Shown: positions 1 to 5,094 of the stretch, piece by piece
Numbering within the stretch: position 1 is the stretch's first letter
Layout: every line of letters begins with the position of its first letter
NCBI GenBank assembly: GCA_028699795.1
Contig: JAQVTZ010000093.1
Location: forward strand, 1 to 5,094
DNA length: 5,094 nucleotides
Origin: Clostridia bacterium
Lineage (GTDB): Bacteria; Bacillota; Clostridia; Christensenellales; DTU072
Direction of reading: 5' to 3'
Made by a program: the position numbers and the translations under genes
Notes under the pieces: generated by a model
Told to the model about the DNA's origin: nothing
The model's input: only the letters and a program-made list of their open reading frames with translations
Databases searched by the model: none

Positions 1-1496
1 CTTATGATTTAAATGTCACTACGAATGACGCGTTCCGTCCCGTTTCCAAGTTTTTTGACCGCATTGTGCGTCCCGAAATGCTGGAGAGCGCCCTCAACAA
101 CGCCATGCGTGTCCTTACCGACCCCGCCGATACGGGCGCGGTGGTGCTTGCAATGCCCCAAGATGTGCAGGGAGAAGTATACGATTTTCCCGCCTACCTG
201 TTCGAAAAAAAGGGTTACCGCATTGCGCGAATGACCCCTTGTGAACAAGAAATCATGGAAGCTGCCGAAGCTATCCAAAAAGCAAACTATCCGCTTGTGA
301 TTGTCGGCGGCGGGGCAAAATACAGCGAAGCGGGCAAAGCGATTGCTGACTTTTGCGCGGCGCGCGGTATTCCCTTTGCCGAAACCCAAGCAGGCAAGAG
401 CGCGATAGAGGGCTCCAATCCTTATAATTTAGGCGGTATCGGTGTGACAGGCAACGCTGCAGCAAATCGTATTGCCACAATGGCAGATGTCGTCATTGGC
501 ATTGGCACGAGGTTTTCGGATTTTACAACGGCATCCAAAACCCTCTTCTCAAAAGCCAAAATAGTATCAATCAATGTCGGCAAGTTTCATGCAGATAAAC
601 TAAATGCGATTGCCGTTAGAGCGGATGCAAAACATGCAATCATAGCTTTAGATAAGGCGCTCGGAAGCTATCGCGCCGCTTACCGCAACGAAATCAAAGA
701 AGCCAAAGCGGATTGGGAAAAAGAATGCCAAAGACTTTCTTCTATCGTATATAACGATAATTTAATACCTGAAGTAACTGATATGACGCCCACGACGCTT
801 GCGGACTTCCGCAAGGCAACGGGAGCGGGCATCTGCCAAACGGCGGCGCTTGCGCTTATTCGCAAAATCATCCCTGCGGATGCGATCGCGGTGGGCGCTT
901 CCGGTAGTCTCCCCGGATGCATGCAGCGTATGTGGACAACGGATGCCAAAGACAGCTACAATATGGAGTACGGCTATTCTTGCATGGGGTATGAGATTGC
1001 GGGCGCATTAGGCTCCAAACTCGCCTGTCCCGACAAAGAGGTCTACGCATTTGTTGGCGACGGAAGCTATCTTATGTTACATTCCGAAATGGTGACCGCC
1101 GTACAAGAAGGCAAAAAAATCAATGTGTTGCTGTTCGATAACGGCGGGTTCGGTTGCATCAATAATTTACAGATGGGCAAGGGCGTTGCCAGCCTTGCAA
1201 CAGAGATGCGCTACGGCGCAAACGCCGAAACGGATTATGTTGCGATAGATTACGCAATGAGCGCGAAAGCCTACGGCTTCGCAACCTATACCGCGCGAAC
1301 TCCAGAGGAATTGGAAACTGCCCTCAAAGCGTCGCTTGCAGAATCCCGACCCGTATTGATTGATATCAAGGTACTTCCCAAAACCATGACAAACGGTTAC
1401 GATGGCGGCTGGTGGCAATGCGGCTGTACGCACGCGCCGCGCAACGAAACACAAAAACTGGCTCTACAAGACCAGCTGAAGCACATAGAAGGCTAA
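1..1496 (+). CDS. iolD: 3D-(3,5/4)-trihydroxycyclohexane-1,2-dione hydrolase (IolD), 5' end missing
   Basis: A thiamine-diphosphate enzyme of inositol breakdown in the cytoplasm. It opens the ring of THcHDO, the IolE product, to give 5-deoxy-glucuronate. The frame is open from the window edge (first full codon at base 3) to TAA at 1494-1496, giving 497 visible residues. IolD proteins are about 640 residues, so roughly 140 N-terminal residues, most of the pyrimidine-binding domain with its catalytic Glu, lie outside. The visible start (NDAFRPVSKFFDRIVRPE, then a PQDVQ stretch) is the end of that domain. A central domain follows from about residue 95 (VIVGGGAKYSEAG). The C-terminal diphosphate-binding domain carries GDGSYLMLHSE at residue 352 and ends its motif at FDN (Asn380), followed by GFGCINNLQ, which is the GDG-X(n)-N metal and ThDP motif in its IolD form. 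The ATG at 66 is internal, because homologous sequence continues upstream of it. iolE begins 14 nt after the stop. No frameshift is seen. Confidence 0.95.
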   Translation, partial: YDLNVTTNDAFRPVSKFFDRIVRPEMLESALNNAMRVLTDPADTGAVVLAMPQDVQGEVYDFPAYLFEKKGYRIARMTPCEQEIMEAAEAIQKANYPLVIVGGGAKYSEAGKAIADFCAARGIPFAETQAGKSAIEGSNPYNLGGIGVTGNAAANRIATMADVVIGIGTRFSDFTTASKTLFSKAKIVSINVGKFHADKLNAIAVRADAKHAIIALDKALGSYRAAYRNEIKEAKADWEKECQRLSSIVYNDNLIPEVTDMTPTTLADFRKATGAGICQTAALALIRKIIPADAIAVGASGSLPGCMQRMWTTDAKDSYNMEYGYSCMGYEIAGALGSKLACPDKEVYAFVGDGSYLMLHSEMVTAVQEGKKINVLLFDNGGFGCINNLQMGKGVASLATEMRYGANAETDYVAIDYAMSAKAYGFATYTARTPEELETALKASLAESRPVLIDIKVLPKTMTNGYDGGWWQCGCTHAPRNETQKLALQDQLKHIEG

Positions 1497-1498
1497 AT

Positions 1499-1502
1499 GG
1501 AG
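1499..1502 (+). promoter_or_regulatory. Ribosome binding site that sets the iolE start
   Basis: GGAG lies 8 nt before the ATG at 1511. The iolE frame is open upstream into iolD, to an ATG at 1412, so this site decides the start. The in-frame ATG at 1529 has no comparable site at a suitable distance. Confidence 0.7.
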
Positions 1503-1510
1503 ACTATTTT

Positions 1511-2407
1511 ATGCGAAACAAAAAGAACATGAAGTTAGGGATTGCGCCCATTGCATGGACCAACGACGATATGCCGGACTTGGGCGCGGAAAACACCTTC
1601 GAGCAATGTGTCAGCGAAATGGCGCTTGCAGGTTACAAGGGTACCGAAATCGGAAACAAGTATCCTGCCAAGCCGAGAGAGCTAAAAAAGGCGCTCAAAC
1701 TTCGCAAATTGCAAGTTGCCAACAGCTGGTTTTCGTCTTATCTTCTTACCGAGCCTTACGACAAGGTAGAAGCGGACTTCCGCAAAAAATGCAAATTCTT
1801 AAAGGCCGTCGGCGCAAAAAGAGTGGGCGTGAGCGAGCAAAGCTACAGCATACAAGGGCAAATGAATACGCCCGTGTTCGAAAAGAAATATGTCTTAAAT
1901 GATAACGAATGGCAAGTTTTAAACGAAGGTCTCGACCGTTTGGGCGCTGTGGCGCAAGAGTACGGCATTACGCTTACCTATCATCACCATATGGGTACGG
2001 TTGTCCAAACTTCGGACGAAATCGACCGCATGATGAGCGGCACTGATTTTAATCTTGTTTTTTTGCTTTTTGACAGCGGACACCTCGCCTATTGCGGTGA
2101 AGATTACCTGTCCGTCCTGCAAAAGTACGCTTCCCGTATCAAGCATGTTCACCTCAAAGATATCCGCCCCGAAATCATAAAAAAGGTTAAAGACGAGCAT
2201 CTGTCTTTTTTGCAGGGTGTCCGACTGGGCGCGTTTACGGTACCGGGAGACGGCGCCATCGATTTTGCGCCAATTTTTGAAGTGTTGGACAAAGCCGATT
2301 ATCGGGGATGGCTTTTGGTGGAGGCCGAGCAGGATCCCGCAAAGGCAAATCCTCTGGAATATGCAATCAAAGCACGCAAATACATCAAAAAAACAGCAAA
2401 AATATAA
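1511..2407 (+). CDS. iolE: Inosose dehydratase (IolE)
   Basis: The protein removes water from scyllo-inosose (2-keto-myo-inositol, the IolG product) to give THcHDO, the IolD substrate. It is a soluble cytoplasmic TIM-barrel protein of the AP endonuclease 2/xylose isomerase-like superfamily; known IolE enzymes need a divalent metal. At 298 residues it matches the usual IolE length of about 300. The N-terminus LGIAPIAWTNDDMPDLG (from residue 9) is the IolE signature. Barrel-end motifs with likely metal or substrate residues are GTEIGNKYP (Glu46), TYHHHMGT (His158-160), FDSGHLAYCGED (Asp188, His191), KHVHLKD (His212, His214), PGDGAIDF (245-252) and LLVEAEQ (Glu271). The start is ATG 1511, chosen for its GGAG and for family length. 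It sits 14 nt behind iolD and 14 nt before iolG, so the three are surely one transcript. No truncation or missing motif is seen. Confidence 0.94.
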   Translation: MRNKKNMKLGIAPIAWTNDDMPDLGAENTFEQCVSEMALAGYKGTEIGNKYPAKPRELKKALKLRKLQVANSWFSSYLLTEPYDKVEADFRKKCKFLKAVGAKRVGVSEQSYSIQGQMNTPVFEKKYVLNDNEWQVLNEGLDRLGAVAQEYGITLTYHHHMGTVVQTSDEIDRMMSGTDFNLVFLLFDSGHLAYCGEDYLSVLQKYASRIKHVHLKDIRPEIIKKVKDEHLSFLQGVRLGAFTVPGDGAIDFAPIFEVLDKADYRGWLLVEAEQDPAKANPLEYAIKARKYIKKTAKI

Positions 2408-2412
2408 AGGAG
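2406..2412 (+). promoter_or_regulatory. Ribosome binding site that sets the iolG start
   Basis: AAAGGAG overlaps the iolE stop codon and lies 9 nt before ATG 2422. The iolG frame is open back to an ATG at 2308 inside iolE, so this site settles the start; the protein then begins directly with the Rossmann strand. Confidence 0.8.
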
Positions 2413-2421
2413 CAATCTTGT

Positions 2422-3447
2422 ATGATCAAAATCGGAATCATCGGCGCAGGCAGAATCGGCAAAGTGCATACCGAATCCATTACACGCTATGTCAAGGGCG
2501 CGGAGGTCAAAACCATCGCGGACCCATTCCTTAACGAGGCTACCGCAGAGTGGGCGAAAGCGCAAGGCATTGCCCATATCGAAACGGATTATCATAAAAT
2601 CCTGAACGACGACGAAATCTCTATTGTGCTCATCTGTTCTTCCACAGATACGCACAGCCAAATATCTTTAGAAGCGATTGCCGCGGGAAAACATGTGTTT
2701 TGCGAAAAACCCATCGATCACGATGTCGCCAAAATAAAGCAGGTCATGGAAGCCCTCAAACATAGCAATGTTAAATATCAAGTGGGGTTTAACCGCAGAT
2801 TCGACCATAATTTTATGGCGGCAAGAGAAGCCGTAAAAGCGGGCAAAATAGGCGACCTTAATATCCTAAAGGTCACCTCGCGCGACCCCGGCGCCCCTCC
2901 CGTATCCTATATTAAGGTATCGGGCGGCATCTTTTTGGACATGACAATCCATGATTTCGATATGGTAAGATTTATGTCCGGTGCCGAAGTGGAAGAAGTG
3001 TACGCCGTGGGCGGCGTACTTGTCGATCAGGCGATAGGCGAAGCCGGCGATATTGATACCGCTATCATTACCATGAAACTCTCGAACGGCGCATTGGCGG
3101 TGATAGATAACTGCCGCAGGGCGACTTACGGCTATGACCAAAGAGTCGAGGCGTTCGGAAGTCTGGGGCAAGTGGCGATCGGCAACGATACCGATTCTAC
3201 CGCCGTCATCAGCAATGCCACGGGCGTTATCGCCGAAAAACCAAAGCTCTTTTTCTTAGAGAGATACATGCAGGCTTATGTGGACGAAGTATCCTCTTTT
3301 ATTGATGCGGTCGTCAACGAGAAAGAAGTAAAAGTTAATGTGGAAGACGGCCTAAAACCCGTACTGATTGGCCTTGCCGCAAAGCTCTCCATTGCCGAAA
3401 ACCGTCCCGTAAAGATTGCGGAAATTGCGGCGCAATACGGATTATAA
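2422..3447 (+). CDS. iolG: Inositol 2-dehydrogenase (IolG), Gfo/Idh/MocA family
   Basis: An NAD-dependent cytoplasmic enzyme that oxidises myo-inositol to scyllo-inosose, the first step of the pathway and the source of the IolE substrate. The product is 341 residues, the normal family length. An N-terminal Rossmann fold opens with MIKIGIIGAGRIG (GxGxxG type, Gly8-Gly13). Asp34 at the end of the second strand (TIADP) fits NAD rather than NADP. CEKPID (Glu95, Lys96, Pro97) is the family's EKP motif, with Lys96 the catalytic lysine. In the C-terminal alpha/beta domain GGIFLDMTIHDFDM supplies Asp173 and His177, matching the catalytic Asp-x3-His of Bacillus IolG. All expected catalytic residues are present. 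The family contains close relatives acting on scyllo-inositol, chiro-inositol or other sugars, so the exact cyclitol is inferred from iolD and iolE next door rather than from the residues. Confidence 0.92.
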   Translation: MIKIGIIGAGRIGKVHTESITRYVKGAEVKTIADPFLNEATAEWAKAQGIAHIETDYHKILNDDEISIVLICSSTDTHSQISLEAIAAGKHVFCEKPIDHDVAKIKQVMEALKHSNVKYQVGFNRRFDHNFMAAREAVKAGKIGDLNILKVTSRDPGAPPVSYIKVSGGIFLDMTIHDFDMVRFMSGAEVEEVYAVGGVLVDQAIGEAGDIDTAIITMKLSNGALAVIDNCRRATYGYDQRVEAFGSLGQVAIGNDTDSTAVISNATGVIAEKPKLFFLERYMQAYVDEVSSFIDAVVNEKEVKVNVEDGLKPVLIGLAAKLSIAENRPVKIAEIAAQYGL

Positions 3448-3466
3448 AAACAAAAGAGGTGATTAA

Positions 3467-4393
3467 ATGCCCAATATGGTAGCTCATATTTATTTCGGCA
3501 AAGAGGTGTTAAAAACGCTTCCCGCCGAAATCAAACAAATCTGCGAAAAATATCCCGATGCGTTCCGTTTTGGCACCATCGGACCGGATTTCTTGTTCGC
3601 GCTGCGCGAAATCGGCGACCCCGCCAAAAGATATACCAACCTTATGCAGTCTTGCAGGGTATACGAGACTTTCCAATCCATTGCGGCGCGGCTACACCAA
3701 AACCCCGACGAACGCGAGATAAGCTATACGATGGGGCTGTTGTGCCACTATGTAGCGGACTTCAATATTCATCCCTATGTCTATTATTTTGTGGAAGAAG
3801 GTTTTATTAAAGATGTCGATATGTTAAACAAACCACATGTGCATGCGTTAATTGAGGCCGCTTTTGATGAGTACACGGCGCAGGAGTTATTACATAACCC
3901 CCAATATTGTCCCGGGGACGACCTCAAAACAACTGCCGCCACCAAAAACGCCATTGCCAACCTTTATTACGGCGCAGTGAACAAAATAGTCGGATTGGAT
4001 GTAAAAAAATCCAAAATTAAGTTAGCCGCTGCCATTACGCGTATTTTTGCCGGTTTTACAACAGACCGGTCGGGACGAAAACGCGCAATACTTAATTTTG
4101 TAGAAGAGAAAATCTTAAAAACAAGGAAACTTACCGTTGTTATGCGTCCTCCGTGGGGGTACGGTAAGTTGGATTACCTCAATTTTTCTCACAAGCCTTT
4201 CCGTGTTGTGCGCGACCGCGACGAAACCTCCAGCATGTCTTACTTAGAATTACTCGATAAATGTATCGGCTTAGGTAGTACATACTTGACGAATTTTTAC
4301 AAGGCGATTCGCAAAGACGGAGACCTCGAACCCATGGGAGGCTATGATGCTTACGCTGTAAGTTATGAAGGAACGACAAATAGAAAGAAATAA
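3467..4393 (+). CDS. Zinc-dependent phospholipase C-like protein
   Basis: A 308-residue protein resembling the zinc-dependent phospholipase C family (B. cereus PLC/alpha-toxin fold). Motifs in order are MVAHIYFG (His7), FGTIGPDF (Asp41), LLCHYVADFNIHP (His94, Asp98, His102) and HALIEAAFDEY (His126, Glu130, Asp134). The His94-x3-Asp98 and His126-x3-Glu130 spacings match the zinc-binding pairs His118/Asp122 and His142/Glu146 of B. cereus PLC. There is no signal peptide or membrane segment: the domain starts at residue 1, so the protein looks cytoplasmic, like many uncharacterised clostridial members and unlike the secreted toxins. No His occurs between residues 42 and 76, where the family usually has one; Cys63 is the nearest possible substitute. 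The C-terminal half (about 180-308) is basic, and I recognise no domain in it. The start ATG 3467 has GAGG 7 nt upstream. The 19-nt gap after iolG suggests co-transcription. The substrate is unknown; a link to inositol lipids is only a guess. Confidence 0.8.
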   Translation: MPNMVAHIYFGKEVLKTLPAEIKQICEKYPDAFRFGTIGPDFLFALREIGDPAKRYTNLMQSCRVYETFQSIAARLHQNPDEREISYTMGLLCHYVADFNIHPYVYYFVEEGFIKDVDMLNKPHVHALIEAAFDEYTAQELLHNPQYCPGDDLKTTAATKNAIANLYYGAVNKIVGLDVKKSKIKLAAAITRIFAGFTTDRSGRKRAILNFVEEKILKTRKLTVVMRPPWGYGKLDYLNFSHKPFRVVRDRDETSSMSYLELLDKCIGLGSTYLTNFYKAIRKDGDLEPMGGYDAYAVSYEGTTNRKK

Positions 4394-4421
4394 GGCTTTT
4401 ATAAATCTCGATTGCCTCCGC

Positions 4422-4466
4422 TTGACATTTTGTATGAAGCAATGGTAGAGTGGTATAAAATATAAT
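4422..4466 (+). promoter_or_regulatory. Candidate sigma-A-type promoter region for the downstream gene
   Basis: A perfect TTGACA (4422-4427) lies 28 nt after the phospholipase-like gene. The matching -10 is unclear. TAGAGT (4446-4451) has 18-nt spacing but matches TATAAT at only 4 of 6 positions. TGGTATAAA (4451-4459) is a good extended -10 but sits 26 nt from TTGACA. TATAAT at 4461-4466 is perfect but 33 nt away. Any of these would give a leader of roughly 200 nt before the ATG at 4674. Confidence 0.45.
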
Positions 4467-4493
4467 CTAGAGCGATAGCGATACCAATAGAGT

Positions 4494-4547
4494 CCGACAA
4501 AAATGGCGCGTATAAGTATAGGAGGACGCCATTTTTCGACTGGTCGG
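4494..4547 (+). terminator. Two-tier hairpin in the gap: terminator or leader attenuator
   Basis: AAAAATGGCG (4499-4508) and CGCCATTTTT (4527-4536) form a perfect 10-bp stem around an 18-nt loop. Outside it, CCGAC (4494-4498) pairs with GTCGG (4543-4547), with a 6-nt bulge on the 3' side. A GC core flanked by A5 and T5 is the layout of a bidirectional intrinsic terminator, and it could end the iol transcript. The large loop and the outer helix are unusual for a simple terminator. If the promoter at 4422-4466 is used, the hairpin lies some 25-30 nt into the leader and could act as an attenuator. The loop also contains GGAGGA (4521-4526) with no usable start codon after it. Confidence 0.5.
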
Positions 4548-4553
4548 AAATAA

Positions 4554-4627
4554 AAATTACAAATTACAATGTACAAATGAAATCAAATTACAATGTACAA
4601 ATTACAAATGAGGATAAATCAAATTAC
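4554..4627 (+). repeat. Degenerate 7-bp tandem repeats (AAATTAC type) with a 24-bp higher-order period
   Basis: The stretch divides into heptads: AAATTAC at 4554, 4561, 4585, 4599 and 4621; AATGTAC at 4568 and 4592; and AAATGAA/AAATGAG at 4575 and 4606. The 19-mer CAAATTACAATGTACAAAT occurs exactly twice, at 4560-4578 and 4584-4602, a period of 24. The interruptions (ATC at 4582; an 8-nt stretch at 4613-4620) fall after the AAATGA heptads. Composition is very AT-rich compared with the genes on either side. It looks like a short tandemly repeated repetitive element. A role as spaced binding sites for a regulator is possible but unproven. Confidence 0.75.
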
Positions 4628-4643
4628 CAATAAGGTAATTGGT
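4622..4643 (+). promoter_or_regulatory. Overlapping inverted repeats, possible operator or RNA switch
   Basis: AATTACC (4622-4628) and GGTAATT (4634-4640) form a 7-bp inverted repeat with a 5-nt loop. ACCAAT (4626-4631) and ATTGGT (4638-4643) form a second, 6-bp inverted repeat that uses some of the same bases, so the two hairpins exclude each other. The left arm is also the last AAATTAC heptad of the repeat block. There is no T-tract after it, so a terminator is unlikely. Confidence 0.4.
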
Positions 4644-4645
4644 TG

Positions 4646-4657
4646 ATTATCGATAAT
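4646..4657 (+). promoter_or_regulatory. 12-bp palindrome, candidate operator
   Basis: ATTATCGATAAT is a perfect palindrome centred on CG. It ends 4 nt before the AGAGGTGA ribosome binding site (4662-4669) of the next gene. A CG-centred palindrome of this size suits a LacI-type or similar dimeric repressor. It does not match the catabolite-response (cre) consensus, lacking the outer TG...CA. No regulator gene is in the window. Confidence 0.4.
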
Positions 4658-4673
4658 AAAAAGAGGTGAAAAT

Positions 4674-5094
4674 ATGAAACTTGCGTTTTCTACATTAGGC
4701 TGTCCCGATTTCGACTGGTCCGACATTTATTCGATGGCGAAGGATTGTGGATTTCAAGGGATTGAACTCAGAGGGCTCGGCGACGATATTTTCGCCTATA
4801 AAAAGCCTTTTGCAAGCGAAAATATTGCAGATACGGTAGAGTTTCTAAAAAAACGCCGTCTCGAAATACCTTGTATTTCTTCCGGCAATTGCATTAAATA
4901 TGCGGACAAGAAAGAAGAAAACATCGCTATCTTAACAGAGTACATAGAGCTTGCGGCAAAATTAAATAGTTCGTTTATCAGAGTGCTCGGCGACGAGAAG
5001 CCCCACGAGGACGGCGAAACCGACGACGCAATCGTTGCCGAAGTTCTTATGCGGCTCATTCCGCTTGCCGAGAAAGCGAATGTGACCCTTTTGG
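4674..5094 (+). CDS. Sugar phosphate isomerase/epimerase-like TIM-barrel protein, 3' end missing
   Basis: The first 140 codons of a gene that runs off the right edge with no stop; the family is usually 250-300 residues, so about half is visible. It starts MKLAFSTLGCPDFDWSDI, continues with AKDCGFQGIELRGLG (residues 23-37) and has SFIRVLGD near residue 103. These are the first beta strands of a xylose isomerase-like/AP endonuclease 2 barrel: the strand-one MKLAFSTLG, the GIELR strand with Glu32, and a later strand with Arg. The metal-binding His/Asp/Glu residues of the C-terminal half are out of view. AGAGGTGA (4662-4669) supports the start at ATG 4674. It shares the fold with IolE but has none of its signature (no AWTNDDMP), so it is not a second IolE. 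An IolI-like inosose isomerase or another ketose epimerase is possible, but the substrate cannot be assigned. It appears to have its own control region at 4422-4673. Confidence 0.8.
   Translation, partial: MKLAFSTLGCPDFDWSDIYSMAKDCGFQGIELRGLGDDIFAYKKPFASENIADTVEFLKKRRLEIPCISSGNCIKYADKKEENIAILTEYIELAAKLNSSFIRVLGDEKPHEDGETDDAIVAEVLMRLIPLAEKANVTLL

Noticed and set aside
9..389. Minus-strand open frame of 126 codons opposite iolD
   Set aside because: It is a shadow of the conserved iolD reading frame; the sequence shows no family motif, and the + frame is continuously homologous to IolD.
2058..2064. Run of seven T in iolE as a possible slippage or frameshift site
   Set aside because: The frame stays open and the conserved FDSGH motif follows directly, so no frameshift is needed.
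4521..4540. GGAGGA in the hairpin loop as the ribosome binding site of a leader peptide
   Set aside because: No ATG, GTG or TTG follows at a usable distance; the only nearby choices are ATT or CTG, which are too rare to propose.
4179..4576. Two overlapping minus-strand open frames (about 87 and 101 codons) at the end of the phospholipase-like gene
   Set aside because: They lie opposite a well-supported gene, have no recognisable motifs or good ribosome binding sites, and overlap each other.
4560..4602. Two identical 19-mers that might suggest a CRISPR array
   Set aside because: There are only two full copies, separated by 5 nt, inside a 7-bp tandem pattern. There are no unique spacers of normal length and no cas genes.
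4577..4633. Small ORF (18 codons) starting ATG 4577 in the gap
   Set aside because: It has no ribosome binding site and consists almost wholly of the heptad repeat, so its coding content is repeat-driven.

Overview
The window holds part of a myo-inositol catabolism (iol) operon, followed by a short regulatory-looking gap and the start of a second transcription unit on the same strand. Every gene I can support is on the + strand. The spaced Shine-Dalgarno sequences (AAAGGAG, AGAGGTGA), the mid-GC coding DNA beside a very AT-rich gap, and the iolD-iolE-iolG order suggest a bacterium of the Bacillota, probably a clostridial one. That placement is inference; no rRNA or other marker gene is present.

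Region 1 (1-3447) is three tightly packed iol genes. iolD (THcHDO hydrolase) enters from the left edge without its N-terminus. iolE (inosose dehydratase) and iolG (inositol 2-dehydrogenase) follow after gaps of only 14 nt each. Together they give three consecutive steps: IolG oxidises myo-inositol to scyllo-inosose, IolE dehydrates that to 3D-(3,5/4)-trihydroxycyclohexane-1,2-dione (THcHDO), and IolD hydrolyses the ring to 5-deoxy-glucuronate. Genes for the later steps (iolB, iolC, iolJ, iolA) and for transport are not in view.

Region 2 (3467-4393) is a gene for a protein resembling zinc-dependent phospholipase C, 19 nt behind iolG and apparently co-transcribed. It has no signal peptide and seems to lack one expected His ligand. 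Its place in an inositol operon is the least expected gene-level feature.

Region 3 (4394-4673, 280 nt) has no gene. It holds a TTGACA promoter candidate, a perfect 10-bp hairpin with an extra outer 5-bp helix, a block of degenerate 7-bp tandem repeats (AAATTAC type), two overlapping inverted repeats and a 12-bp palindrome just before the next ribosome binding site. It looks like the control region of the following gene.

Region 4 (4674-5094) is the first 140 codons of a sugar phosphate isomerase/epimerase-type TIM-barrel protein, cut by the right edge. It may belong to inositol or related cyclitol/sugar metabolism, but its substrate cannot be read from the sequence. I see no convincing new biological system. 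The best leads are the phospholipase-like gene and the structured leader at 4422-4673.
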